A DNA stretch of 14,647 nucleotides from Cellvibrio sp. (GCA_021323495.1 JAJQJO010000036.1:1-14647), one strand, 5' to 3'. Counted from the first letter of the stretch, positions 7,372 through 14,598 are shown. Translations and numbers: made by a program. The notes: generated by a model from the sequence alone, not told the origin.

Positions 7372-8367
7372 TCAGTATTCCAACTGCAAATTGCGATGAT
7401 AGCGAACCAACGGCTTTTTGGCTTGTGTCGCTGACAACACAGCCTGTGCATAGTGCTCAGCAACCGCAATAGCAGCACAATTAATAATATCGAGATTACC
7501 AGCATATTTAGGCAAATAATCCCCCAAGCCTTCAACACTTAAATCAAGCCTGATACCTCCGTCGACTACAACAGGCCCTCTCTCTAATTTATACCCGGGC
7601 ACATAAGCCTGGATTTTTTGCAGCATGGCTGTCAGTGGTGCATGCAATGTATCTATATCCGTCGTATCGGCATAAGCAGTTACACTGGTCAACATGCGCG
7701 TCTCGGGATTGACCTCATCGACAAACAACTCAACATCAAAATTGCTAATCCCGGTATATTTTTTTAATCCCGCTTTAGTATTGTGATAATACTCATCGAG
7801 ATTTGCCAATGTCCCCGGACCAATTGAACTGGGGGAGACAATCGATTTGACTGCAATTTTTTTCACGTTTGGAATGGTTTTGGCTAACACCTGGGCTACA
7901 GGAATAGATGACTGGCCGCCACACGAGATCATGCTGATATTTTTGTTTGCAAGAACCTCATTCATACCCAGGGCAGGCACACAACACTCCCCAATCTGGG
8001 ATGGCGTCATATCTATCGCAAGAATTCCCAGTCCATCAAAAACCTGGGCATGCTCTACATGGTTAGCAGCCGAGGTCGCATCAAATACAATATCGCACCG
8101 ATAACGGGGCTCAAAAAAAGCATTTATACCCTGGTCTGAAACGGGAACACCCAATTCGGCCGCATAACACATACCCGGTGATTGAAAATTTCTACCGGAA
8201 AAAATAACGCACTCCATCCAAGGCGAGCGTCGCACTTTTACCAGAAGATCTACACCAATTTTTCCTGTCCCGATAATTCCGACCCGCAACCGGCTCGGCA
8301 CAGACTCATCAATTCCCTTGTTACGCTGCAAAAAATCACCATTTAATAGCGCTTTAATGAACTGCAT
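7372..8367 (-). CDS. Acetylating acetaldehyde dehydrogenase homologue (MhpF/DmpF/BphJ family)
   Basis: This 331-residue protein belongs to the family that oxidises acetaldehyde or related short aldehydes with NAD and CoA to acyl-CoA. A Rossmann motif GTGKIG lies at 33-38 and VFDATSA at 94-100. The catalytic cysteine C149 is in ISCGGQSSIP, followed by SIGPGTLANLDEY (181-193), QAYVPGY (253-259) and KYAGNLDI (287-294). An extra 27 residues precede the Rossmann core compared with E. coli MhpF. The start is well supported by AAGGA seven bases upstream. The usual partner aldolase (MhpE/DmpG) and ring-cleavage pathway genes are absent, so classical aromatic degradation is not supported here. The gene stands alone, convergent with pirin and divergent from the 8985 operon. 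Substrate may be a different aldehyde. Confidence 0.88.
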   Translation of the reverse strand: MQFIKALLNGDFLQRNKGIDESVPSRLRVGIIGTGKIGVDLLVKVRRSPWMECVIFSGRNFQSPGMCYAAELGVPVSDQGINAFFEPRYRCDIVFDATSAANHVEHAQVFDGLGILAIDMTPSQIGECCVPALGMNEVLANKNISMISCGGQSSIPVAQVLAKTIPNVKKIAVKSIVSPSSIGPGTLANLDEYYHNTKAGLKKYTGISNFDVELFVDEVNPETRMLTSVTAYADTTDIDTLHAPLTAMLQKIQAYVPGYKLERGPVVVDGGIRLDLSVEGLGDYLPKYAGNLDIINCAAIAVAEHYAQAVLSATQAKKPLVRYHRNLQLEY

Positions 8368-8859
8368 AATTTAATCCTTAAAAATTATTTCATTAACCGA
8401 TATACATCTCGGCGGTCACAATACAGTTCAAAGATTTCATAATCATTTAGCCATTGAAATAACAAATAATAGTTTTCGCGAACTGGCTCTCATAAAAAAA
8501 CAATAATTAGTAAAATGAAAAAATTAAGCTAAAACTACTACTCTCTCGCCAATTCATAAAACGCTTATGCTATTTAAATTCGTTTAATGCGATAAATATA
8601 CCCGCAAAAAATCGCGCTGCGCATTTTTTAATCAATCACCACTCATCAAAAAATAAATGAAATTTTAAGCGACACATTTTTTTTGACGGCTTTAAAAGGC
8701 CTATTAAAAAAACGACGGTATCGTCATAATCCCTCGCTCGTTAACATTTATTAACCAATCCATTTTGCACAATGCTTTACGCGACAACAGACATAATGAT
8801 GCGTTGCCATTGTGTTAGCAGACATTTTTTTCGATTAATGCAGCAAAAAACTCTGAGGG

Positions 8860-8879
8860 CTAACAGGGACGACTGTTAG
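8860..8879. promoter_or_regulatory. Candidate operator: CTAACAG-N6-CTGTTAG
   Basis: A perfect seven-base inverted repeat with a six-base spacer lies 105 bases before the GTG start of the operon at 8985. Arm centres are 13 bases apart, roughly one helical turn plus, as expected for a dimeric regulator. A related half-site GTGTTAGC occurs at 8812-8819. The repeat is seen directly. Which protein binds is unknown; the operon's own helix-turn-helix protein is one candidate. Confidence 0.45.
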
Positions 8880-8918
8880 TCAATCATTAGTAATAACCAA
8901 AAAAAGAAAACAGGTACT

Positions 8919-8946
8919 TTGATCTGGGGTTTTGTCGAAGTAAAAG
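8919..8946 (+). promoter_or_regulatory. Possible promoter of the 8985 operon
   Basis: TTGATC (8919-8924) and TAAAAG (8941-8946) are spaced 16 bases apart and each match four of six consensus bases of the housekeeping sigma factor. Transcription would start about 30 bases before the GTG. This would place the CTAACAG/CTGTTAG dyad just upstream of the -35, an activator-like position. Confidence 0.3.
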
Positions 8947-8955
8947 ATAAATTTT

Positions 8956-8969
8956 TTGACAGTTGACAG
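8956..8969 (+). repeat. Tandem TTGACAG heptamer, two copies
   Basis: TTGACAG is repeated directly with no gap, ending three bases before the ribosome site AAGGAG (8973-8978). TTGACA equals the -35 consensus, but it is too close to the GTG to drive this gene with a normal leader. It may lie in the leader as a protein or RNA binding site, or be chance duplication. Confidence 0.4.
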
Positions 8970-8984
8970 CCAAAGGAGCATCAA

Positions 8985-10235
8985 GTGGTTAAACAACCCA
9001 AATATTATTTTGAGGCCATTTTGGGAATTAATGCGCCCTGGTCAGTACAGGATGTAAACATTGACGAAAAAAATAAGATAATCCAGATCGCGCTCTCGCA
9101 TCATACAGAAAAGTCCCGCTTTTCTTTTTTTTCAAAGGGAAATGATGCCGAGAATAACAAAGTCGTTGATACAGGTTTAACCAAACGCTGGCTCCATAGC
9201 AGTATCGGCTACTATAGCTGCCATATTATCTCTTCTTTTTACGACCCGAGCCTTTCTGGTGCGGGCATCGGTAGAGACGCGTTATTACAGCCCAATTTTG
9301 TGGGCGATCCTACCCGCAATTACACCCATCAGCTACGCCAGCAAGTTGCCCTCGCCCACATTCGAGGCAATGCACCTGAAGCGATTGCAAATATGCTGCG
9401 CATCGATCCAGGTTTGGTCGATGACATTTTGGGTGATGTTGAAAAGACACCAGAATCATATCGCCTCGCAACTTGCCTGCCCTGCGAAGCAGATCCGGTT
9501 TGGGAAAGTATGATCTACGATAAATTCCATTTAAAGACCCAGATATTCCCGCTAAAACTAATGCTGTCAAAGTTAAAGCTCAGCATGATCGACCCAAAAG
9601 TAGACGTGAAATTATCTGATTCTGTTAATGAGTTACGTAAATTTTTTATTTCCCATATCAATACCCTGGATGCGGAAGTTAGTCAGATTTGTGCCTTGTC
9701 AATGAAGAAACAGTCTGTTGAAGAACGGCGTAATGTCACTACAAAATTGGTGTTGCCTGCATTGAAAAACAGCATTTGGTTAAAACTGATAACAGGCAAG
9801 CTTGACCTCGGCTCAACCAATATGCCGTTAAATCTGTTTTTGGTACGCCTACGCCATGCGTTCCAAAATACCGATGACAATAATGCACGGGTATTTGCCC
9901 TCAATTCTTTACGTGAGTTTTTCCGCAAAAATGCGCGCAACCTTAAAAAAGAACTGATATTAATTAACCAGTTAATGAACGCACCGGAAGAAGCACAATA
10001 TTCACTGCCTGACGAGCGCAGTGAAATTTGGAAGCGTATTTTGAAAGACGATAGTTTCATCCCAAGTTCACATATTGCATATAAACTTTTGCTTTCCAAT
10101 TTGCGGTCACAAATACTCATGAATCCGGACCCGGTGGTAGAACTCAATGCGGTGAGACGCGTAAGGGACTTTATCAAACATAACCAGCGATTTATGCAAC
10201 AAGAACTTCGCATGGTTTTAAGTAACACCCACTAG
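8985..10235 (+). CDS. ISL3-transposase-like DNA-binding region fused to three 66-residue helical repeats
   Basis: This 416-residue protein starts at a GTG with AAGGAG six bases upstream. Residues 7-38 (FEAILGINAPWSVQDVNID) resemble the N-terminus of ISL3-family transposases. Residues 45-82 resemble the zf-ISL3 domain, keeping a WRHLD-like RWLHSS (68-73) but lacking the CxxC cysteines. Residues 112-150 (EAIANMLRIDPGLVDDIL) resemble the helix-turn-helix that follows in those transposases. These matches are from memory of family consensus, not a search. No DDE nuclease is visible. Instead residues 170-235, 262-327 and 346-411 are three repeats. C164 and C167 form a CLPC pair before repeat 1. It is probably a non-transposing nucleic-acid-binding protein. 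It is the first gene of an operon with the FIST-like gene 19 bases downstream. Role unknown. Confidence 0.85.
   Translation: MVKQPKYYFEAILGINAPWSVQDVNIDEKNKIIQIALSHHTEKSRFSFFSKGNDAENNKVVDTGLTKRWLHSSIGYYSCHIISSFYDPSLSGAGIGRDALLQPNFVGDPTRNYTHQLRQQVALAHIRGNAPEAIANMLRIDPGLVDDILGDVEKTPESYRLATCLPCEADPVWESMIYDKFHLKTQIFPLKLMLSKLKLSMIDPKVDVKLSDSVNELRKFFISHINTLDAEVSQICALSMKKQSVEERRNVTTKLVLPALKNSIWLKLITGKLDLGSTNMPLNLFLVRLRHAFQNTDDNNARVFALNSLREFFRKNARNLKKELILINQLMNAPEEAQYSLPDERSEIWKRILKDDSFIPSSHIAYKLLLSNLRSQILMNPDPVVELNAVRRVRDFIKHNQRFMQQELRMVLSNTH
9492..10217 (+). repeat. Three protein-level repeats of 66 residues
   Basis: Coding segments 9492-9689, 9768-9965 and 10020-10217 encode residues 170-235, 262-327 and 346-411. 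They align over all 66 columns without a gap. Identical in all three are column 4 (W173, W265, W349), columns 23, 25 and 28 (Leu), 49 (Arg), 51 (Phe) and 62 (Glu). Many other columns are conservatively hydrophobic. Each unit reads as a W-containing helix, an LxLxxLR helix, and a long LRxFFxxxxxxLxxEL helix. Linkers are 26 and 18 residues. DNA identity between copies is not evident, so the duplication is old. Confidence 0.85.
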
Positions 10236-10254
10236 ATCGATCAGGAGATCTTGC

Positions 10255-11283
10255 ATGGCACAAGACGCCGACATCAGCATTCGCAGCGCCCTCATTAACC
10301 GCGAACAGCTCATTGAAAAAATTAACAAGGGCGAATATCTGGTCATCGCTGCCGATGAATCGGTATTGACTGACCTTCCCTCCGGCAACTGGATTGCCGG
10401 AACTATTCCTTACTTTATGACCGCAGAAGGCGGCAAGGTAGATCGCGAAAAAATCTTTGTGAATACTATTGAAGGGGTGCAACCGAGCAACGCCCCACGT
10501 ATAACTCTCTATGATGGCAACTCAATCACGCGTATTGCCCAGGAAGCGCCTGAACACGGTTTTACCATTGTGATTTTACCGGCAATGTCAGAAGTACATT
10601 TGTCCTATGCGCAAAATGCACCTGACTATCCGAATATGTACTTTTCGCCGATCATTGGCTGGATCTCCGGGGTACACCTTGATGATATTGGTACACGTAG
10701 TGCCAAAGTAGGCTTTGGGCCTGCACGCGGCATGCTGTTCGACCAGCAAGCCGTCGCTATGCATATACCATTACCAATCAATCAACTGGCCAATATTAAT
10801 ATCGTTAACTTATTTACCCAGGGTGACGGTCCCGAAATTAAATTTAAAAGTACCGGTTTCAGCGTAAACGATTGCACCATCAATGGTGAAGCCGCAAATC
10901 TGGCTGATTACGTTAAATACGCCAAAATAGATACCCGCTTACCGTTAGTAGCAAATTATTCGGGGGTCATGGTAAATGTAAGTATTCAGCAAGTGGATGA
11001 AGCCAATAACAAAGTCGATCTGTATGCCCCGGTGTTTGCCGATATCAGCTATCGCTTTGCCAAGCCGGTCGAAAATTACATTGAGAGCTTCAATAAAGAA
11101 TTATCAGCGTCAGCAAGCGAGGGAATTTCATTTTCCTGCAACTGTATCCTGAATTATCTTTATTCAGAACTCGAAGGTAAAAAAACCCGCGATTTAACTG
11201 GCCCCATTACTTTCGGGGAAGTTGCCTACCAGCTCCTGAACCAAACATTGGTCTACTTGAGCCTGAGCGGCGGCTCACGTTAA
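10255..11283 (+). CDS. FIST-like possible sensory protein, second gene of operon
   Basis: This 342-residue soluble protein has no signal peptide or membrane helix. A conserved-looking N-terminal block GNWIAGTIPYFMT (44-56) is followed by an ILPAMSEVHLSYAQ segment (107-120). The C-terminus, with FSCNC (293-297) and FGEVAYQLLNQT (320-331), closely echoes the end of FIST_C domains (a cysteine block, then GEI and NQT). FIST domains are predicted small-ligand, possibly amino-acid, sensors in signal transduction. I recall this family possibly being catalogued as DUF6976, but cannot verify it. AGGAG (10243-10247) gives a strong ribosome site, and the 19-base gap from the preceding gene indicates co-transcription. 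A terminator follows. Role inferred: cytoplasmic sensor or partner of the repeat protein. Confidence 0.85.
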   Translation: MAQDADISIRSALINREQLIEKINKGEYLVIAADESVLTDLPSGNWIAGTIPYFMTAEGGKVDREKIFVNTIEGVQPSNAPRITLYDGNSITRIAQEAPEHGFTIVILPAMSEVHLSYAQNAPDYPNMYFSPIIGWISGVHLDDIGTRSAKVGFGPARGMLFDQQAVAMHIPLPINQLANINIVNLFTQGDGPEIKFKSTGFSVNDCTINGEAANLADYVKYAKIDTRLPLVANYSGVMVNVSIQQVDEANNKVDLYAPVFADISYRFAKPVENYIESFNKELSASASEGISFSCNCILNYLYSELEGKKTRDLTGPITFGEVAYQLLNQTLVYLSLSGGSR

Positions 11284-11297
11284 AGCAACAAGAGAAG

Positions 11298-11325
11298 AAG
11301 AGGCGGATTTTACATCCGCCTTTTT
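11298..11325 (+). terminator. Rho-independent terminator of the 8985-11283 operon
   Basis: AGGCGGAT (11301-11308) pairs with ATCCGCCT (11314-11321), extendable by G-T and A-T pairs to 11298-11324, with loop TTTAC and a T run at 11321-11325. It sits between convergent genes. On the - strand the stem is followed only by a pyrimidine-rich stretch, so it is mainly a + strand terminator. Confidence 0.88.
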
Positions 11326-11339
11326 ACTAAGAATATTGA

Positions 11340-11864
11340 TTAACGCCCGGCTCCATAGGCCTGGATATATTTCTGCAACGCTTTTTCATTTCTTTTGATG
11401 AAATCCATATCGCTTTTAGGCACCGCCAGCACGGCAGGATCTGCTTTCTCTTTGAGTTGTTTTTGCTGCTCTTCCGTCACCCTGCCTAAGTCACCCAATA
11501 AAAAATAGGCAGCTATCGCATTCCCGAGCCTGGTACTCAAGCGCATATATTCACCCACTGATTTCCAACCATACTTTCGCGTAACCTGGTTGGCATTCTC
11601 CAACAAATTATTGGCTTTAAGCACCTCATTAATTTTCTGATCCTGCTCTAACGGTGACAATGACTCAAAAGCCTTGAGCGCAGCTTCTGTTGCGTTCATG
11701 GTATCTATCACCTGGACAATCGGCGCCATGTCGCGATTGGTCTGCATCCACCGTTGCACTGACTGGGCATTCAGGGTTTTATTGTCTGGCAACAATTGGG
11801 CACTGGCTTGCACACAGCAAAATAGCAACATCCATGTCATGTAACTCAAGAATATTCGATTCAT
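11340..11864 (-). CDS. Exported all-helical protein of unknown function
   Basis: This 174-residue protein has a signal peptide (hydrophobic residues 9-20, likely cleavage after ASA at 22), so it is probably periplasmic. The mature part is predicted almost wholly helical and rich in Q, K, E and A. Notable is KYGWKSVGEYMRLSTRLGNA (residues 97-116), with a C-terminal helix ending QKYIQAYGAGR. I do not recognise a named family, though small exported helical proteins of this style occur in related gammaproteobacteria. It lies 15 bases after the membrane protein gene at 11880-12269 and is probably translated from the same message. Its ribosome site is weak. Co-localisation suggests the two act at the same membrane; this is inference. 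Confidence 0.8.
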   Translation of the reverse strand: MNRIFLSYMTWMLLFCCVQASAQLLPDNKTLNAQSVQRWMQTNRDMAPIVQVIDTMNATEAALKAFESLSPLEQDQKINEVLKANNLLENANQVTRKYGWKSVGEYMRLSTRLGNAIAAYFLLGDLGRVTEEQQKQLKEKADPAVLAVPKSDMDFIKRNEKALQKYIQAYGAGR

Positions 11865-11879
11865 TTAATTTCTACACAA

Positions 11880-12269
11880 TCACGATATACGCAGCGCAAT
11901 CGCTGTTGTTAATGACCAAACCCAAAAGAAAAAGAACACCAGGAACGGCGTTAATATCCCAAGGGATAAACCGGCAACGCCCTTCCCTTCATAGAAAGGA
12001 TAAAATACAAACAATTGGATAAGTGTTGGAATTAACGCGATCACAAAACTGCGGGCAAACAGACTACTGGCAAAAATAGGTAATAAAAATAACAATCCCC
12101 ATAACCCACCCCACACAATACGCGGGTACATCCAATGGGGCGATACCGATCCCGCCAGTTGTACATTCAGGGACTGGGTAATCCCATAGCGGGAAAACAA
12201 CCACATCACCACGCACATAACCAACCCACCAAGACAGCCGGCCCCAAAAACAACCAAGGTATTTTTCAT
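11880..12269 (-). CDS. Four-helix integral membrane protein of unknown function
   Basis: The start is set at the ATG at 12269, giving 129 residues that begin MKNTLVVFGAGCLGG. A longer reading from 12311 would add 14 polar residues before the first membrane helix with no ribosome site. Four membrane segments are apparent at about 4-25, 50-66, 72-92 and 98-124. Small-residue motifs (GAGCLGG, GGLWGLL) suit tight helix packing, and PRIVWGGLWG and PTLIQLFVFYP are likely conserved loops and helix caps. No catalytic or transport signature is visible. It is the first gene of a - strand pair with the exported helical protein and is divergent from the ABC exporter. Confidence 0.8.
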   Translation of the reverse strand: MKNTLVVFGAGCLGGLVMCVVMWLFSRYGITQSLNVQLAGSVSPHWMYPRIVWGGLWGLLFLLPIFASSLFARSFVIALIPTLIQLFVFYPFYEGKGVAGLSLGILTPFLVFFFFWVWSLTTAIALRIS

Positions 12270-12460
12270 ATTTTTATCCCGGGGAAAAATGCTACTGCCA
12301 AACACTGGCAACTACACACTAAATACTGGTCGTGAAAAACCAGGTGGCAGTTTATCACTATGGATTAACACTTGGTTACACGAATAATCCACATTGAGCT
12401 GCTACAATATCGGCTCAGAATTTAGCCAGTCCTTTTCATTTTATTACCGGCGATAGCATT

Positions 12461-14290
12461 ATGTTCCGTTTTTTTGAAAGCTTGATCAAACCATTTCCAC
12501 CACAGGATCCGACAGAACCGCCCAAAACCCTCTATTCCTTCTGTCGCCACTACAGTCGCGGAGCTGAGTTATTTTTGCTGGGTATGGCGGTTTTTACTGG
12601 CCTTATTGCAGTCATGGAAGTCTCTTTGTTCGGATTTCTCGGTGAATTGGTCGATTCACTCAATAAACATACACCGCAAACATTCTGGATTGAATCCCGG
12701 ACACAGCTGATGTGGATGGGCTTTATTTTGTTAATCGCTCTGCCTGTATCTGTGCTTTTGCATTCCCTGCTTATGCACCAAACATTGCTGGGTAATTTCC
12801 CCATGCGTATACGCTGGATGGCACACCGTTATTTGCTAGGGCAAAGCTATCAGTTTTACCAGAATGAATTTGCGGGTCGCGTCGCGACCAAGGTTATGCA
12901 GACCGCCCTCGCGGTACGCGAAACCATTATGAAATTGCTTGATGTCCTCCTGTATGTGATTGTTTATTTCACCAGCATACTGGTGCTCTCGGCATCGCTT
13001 GATTGGCGATTGGCAATTCCACTGGTTGCCTGGTTCTTTGCCTACTCCGCACTGCTTTATTATTTCTTGCCCCGCCTTGCCAAAATATCTTCAGCACAAG
13101 CCCATGCACGCTCGGATATGACCGGCCGCCTGGTTGACACCTACACTAATATTTCTACGGTGAAATTGTTTTCGCACTCCAACCGCGAAGCCGATTATGC
13201 AAAAAAAGGCATGGAACACTTTTTATCAACCGTGCATCCGCAAATGCGTTTGGCAACCTTGTTGGGCAGTGGTGTTTGGGCAATTAATGCACTGCTGATA
13301 TTTGCCATTGCGGCCGTCTCACTCTGGCTTTGGTCGAGCGCCACAATCACCACCGGTGCAATTGCGGCTGCCGTCGGTTTGGTATTGCGCCTGAATGGCA
13401 TGGCGCAATGGATTATGTGGGAGGTCTCAGCCCTGTTTGAAAATATAGGCACCGCGCGCGACGGTTTAAATACCCTATCCATTCCGCGCGAAGTACAAGA
13501 CAAACCCAACGCACTACCCCTGCTGATCAAACAAAGCCAGATTGATTTTAAATCCGTGCGTTTTAACTACGGTAAGAATGATGGACTGCTGCAAAATTTT
13601 GACTTGCATATCAACGCAGGTGAAAAAATTGGTTTGGTTGGCCGTTCCGGCGCCGGCAAATCCACCCTGGTCAATCTATTGTTACGCTTCTATGATGTCG
13701 ATGCCGGGACAATTTTAATCGATGGGCAAAATATCGCTGATATCAAACAAGAAAGCCTGCGCGCGCAAATAGGAATGGTTACGCAGGATACATCATTGCT
13801 GCATCGCTCCATTCGCGACAATCTGCTCTACGGCAAACCTGATGCAACTGAAGAAGAAATGATCTGCGCTGCCAAACAAGCGGAAGCTCACGATTTTATT
13901 ATGAACCTCAGCGACAACGAAGGACGCGAGGGTTACGATGCGCATGTCGGTGAGCGCGGTGTCAAATTATCCGGCGGCCAACGCCAACGTATTGCCATCG
14001 CCCGTGTATTGATAAAAAATGCACCCGTTTTAATTATGGACGAAGCAACGTCTGCGTTGGATTCTGAAGTCGAAGCGGCAATTCAAACCAATTTAAATAC
14101 CCTGATGCAAGGTAAAACAGTCATTGCAATCGCGCACCGCTTATCAACTATCGCTGCGTTGGATCGTTTGATTGTGCTGGACAAAGGCCAGATTATCGAG
14201 CAAGGGACACATAACGAATTGATCGCATTGGGTGGTGTCTATGCGCATTTATGGGCACATCAGTCGGGGGGATTCCTGGGGGAATTTTAA
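12461..14290 (+). CDS. ABC exporter half-transporter (fused permease and ATPase)
   Basis: This 609-residue protein has one type I exporter transmembrane domain (six helices, about 37-61, 84-105, 158-178, 183-204, 268-291 and 298-318) followed by one nucleotide-binding domain (about 360-600), so it should work as a homodimer. ATPase motifs are complete: Walker A GRSGAGKST (394-402), Q-loop Q442, signature LSGGQ (503-507), Walker B VLIMDE with E528, D-loop SALD (531-534) and switch H559. It resembles the lipid, multidrug or metal-conjugate exporter branch (MsbA/ATM1-like). Substrate cannot be assigned, and the neighbours do not help. It is an independent unit: divergent from the - strand pair, and facing the - strand pair at 14348. 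Its ribosome site is weak; the ATG gives a normal 36-residue cytoplasmic lead. Confidence 0.93.
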   Translation: MFRFFESLIKPFPPQDPTEPPKTLYSFCRHYSRGAELFLLGMAVFTGLIAVMEVSLFGFLGELVDSLNKHTPQTFWIESRTQLMWMGFILLIALPVSVLLHSLLMHQTLLGNFPMRIRWMAHRYLLGQSYQFYQNEFAGRVATKVMQTALAVRETIMKLLDVLLYVIVYFTSILVLSASLDWRLAIPLVAWFFAYSALLYYFLPRLAKISSAQAHARSDMTGRLVDTYTNISTVKLFSHSNREADYAKKGMEHFLSTVHPQMRLATLLGSGVWAINALLIFAIAAVSLWLWSSATITTGAIAAAVGLVLRLNGMAQWIMWEVSALFENIGTARDGLNTLSIPREVQDKPNALPLLIKQSQIDFKSVRFNYGKNDGLLQNFDLHINAGEKIGLVGRSGAGKSTLVNLLLRFYDVDAGTILIDGQNIADIKQESLRAQIGMVTQDTSLLHRSIRDNLLYGKPDATEEEMICAAKQAEAHDFIMNLSDNEGREGYDAHVGERGVKLSGGQRQRIAIARVLIKNAPVLIMDEATSALDSEVEAAIQTNLNTLMQGKTVIAIAHRLSTIAALDRLIVLDKGQIIEQGTHNELIALGGVYAHLWAHQSGGFLGEF

Positions 14291-14304
14291 TACCATTCAC
14301 CGAA

Positions 14305-14331
14305 CGGCGGGTTGCTTTTACTAACCCGCCG
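14305..14331. terminator. Hairpin between convergent genes, possible terminator
   Basis: CGGCGGGTT (14305-14313) pairs perfectly with AACCCGCCG (14323-14331) around a nine-base loop, 14 bases after the ABC exporter stop. The position fits a terminator and the stem is very GC-rich, but neither strand has a T run directly after it. Confidence 0.45.
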
Positions 14332-14347
14332 GATTTAAGCAAATACA

Positions 14348-14593
14348 TTATTTTTTGGCGAAATATACATCCCAGATCATCAGCACGATTCCCACAAAAA
14401 ATCCTATATGCGCGACCATAGCACCTATGGCAAACAACCAGCTAAGGAACACGGGATTTCCATCATTAGGGCCAAACGCGCTGTAAAGCATAATCGGTGC
14501 AGCACAGACGAGCACCAACATTAAACTCAAGGCAATAATTTTTATACCGCGCAGGGATTCACTGCGCAACACTGCGCGGATCGGATTCCACAT
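14348..14593 (-). CDS. Small two-helix membrane protein of unknown function
   Basis: Read from the ATG at 14593 this is an 81-residue protein: a short basic N-terminus (MWNPIRAVLRSESLRG), a membrane helix at about 17-39, a loop GPNDGNP and a second hydrophobic segment at about 48-75, ending YFAKK. A GTG at 14605 in the same frame would add four residues and overlap the upstream gene's stop. The ATG lies only five bases after that stop, so translation is probably coupled. Family and function unknown. Confidence 0.7.
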   Translation of the reverse strand: MWNPIRAVLRSESLRGIKIIALSLMLVLVCAAPIMLYSAFGPNDGNPVFLSWLFAIGAMVAHIGFFVGIVLMIWDVYFAKK

Positions 14594-14598
14594 TAAAA

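Larger units (their letters stand above)
8368..8984. other. 617-base AT-rich divergent intergenic region
   Basis: This is the only gap over 300 bases. It is rich in A and T runs and I see no convincing gene or RNA in it. It must hold the promoters of the - strand dehydrogenase (start 8367) and the + strand operon (start 8985). On the - strand, TTGAAC and TGTATA separated by 19 bases lie near the dehydrogenase start, a poor promoter match. The right end carries an inverted repeat, a promoter candidate and a tandem heptamer, listed separately. A small hairpin GACG-GTAT-CGTC lies near 8713-8724. The length and AT bias suggest extended regulation or binding by nucleoid proteins, which is inference. 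Confidence 0.6.

Noticed and set aside
8368..8984. Small RNA or origin in the long AT-rich gap
   Set aside because: I found no paired promoter and terminator, no DnaA-box cluster and no stable long hairpin; AT-richness alone is not enough.
9683..10228. 181-codon open frame on the - strand inside the repeat protein gene
   Set aside because: It lies wholly within a better supported + strand gene, has no ribosome site context or recognisable protein character, and is an antisense shadow.
8900..11330. Intact ISL3 insertion sequence around the transposase-like gene
   Set aside because: No terminal inverted repeats or target duplications could be seen at the flanks, there is no DDE domain, and the gene is in an operon with its own terminator.
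12270..12311. 14-codon extension of the membrane protein to an ATG at 12311
   Set aside because: The added residues are polar and precede the membrane helix with no ribosome site; the ATG at 12269 is a natural start with the MKN lead.
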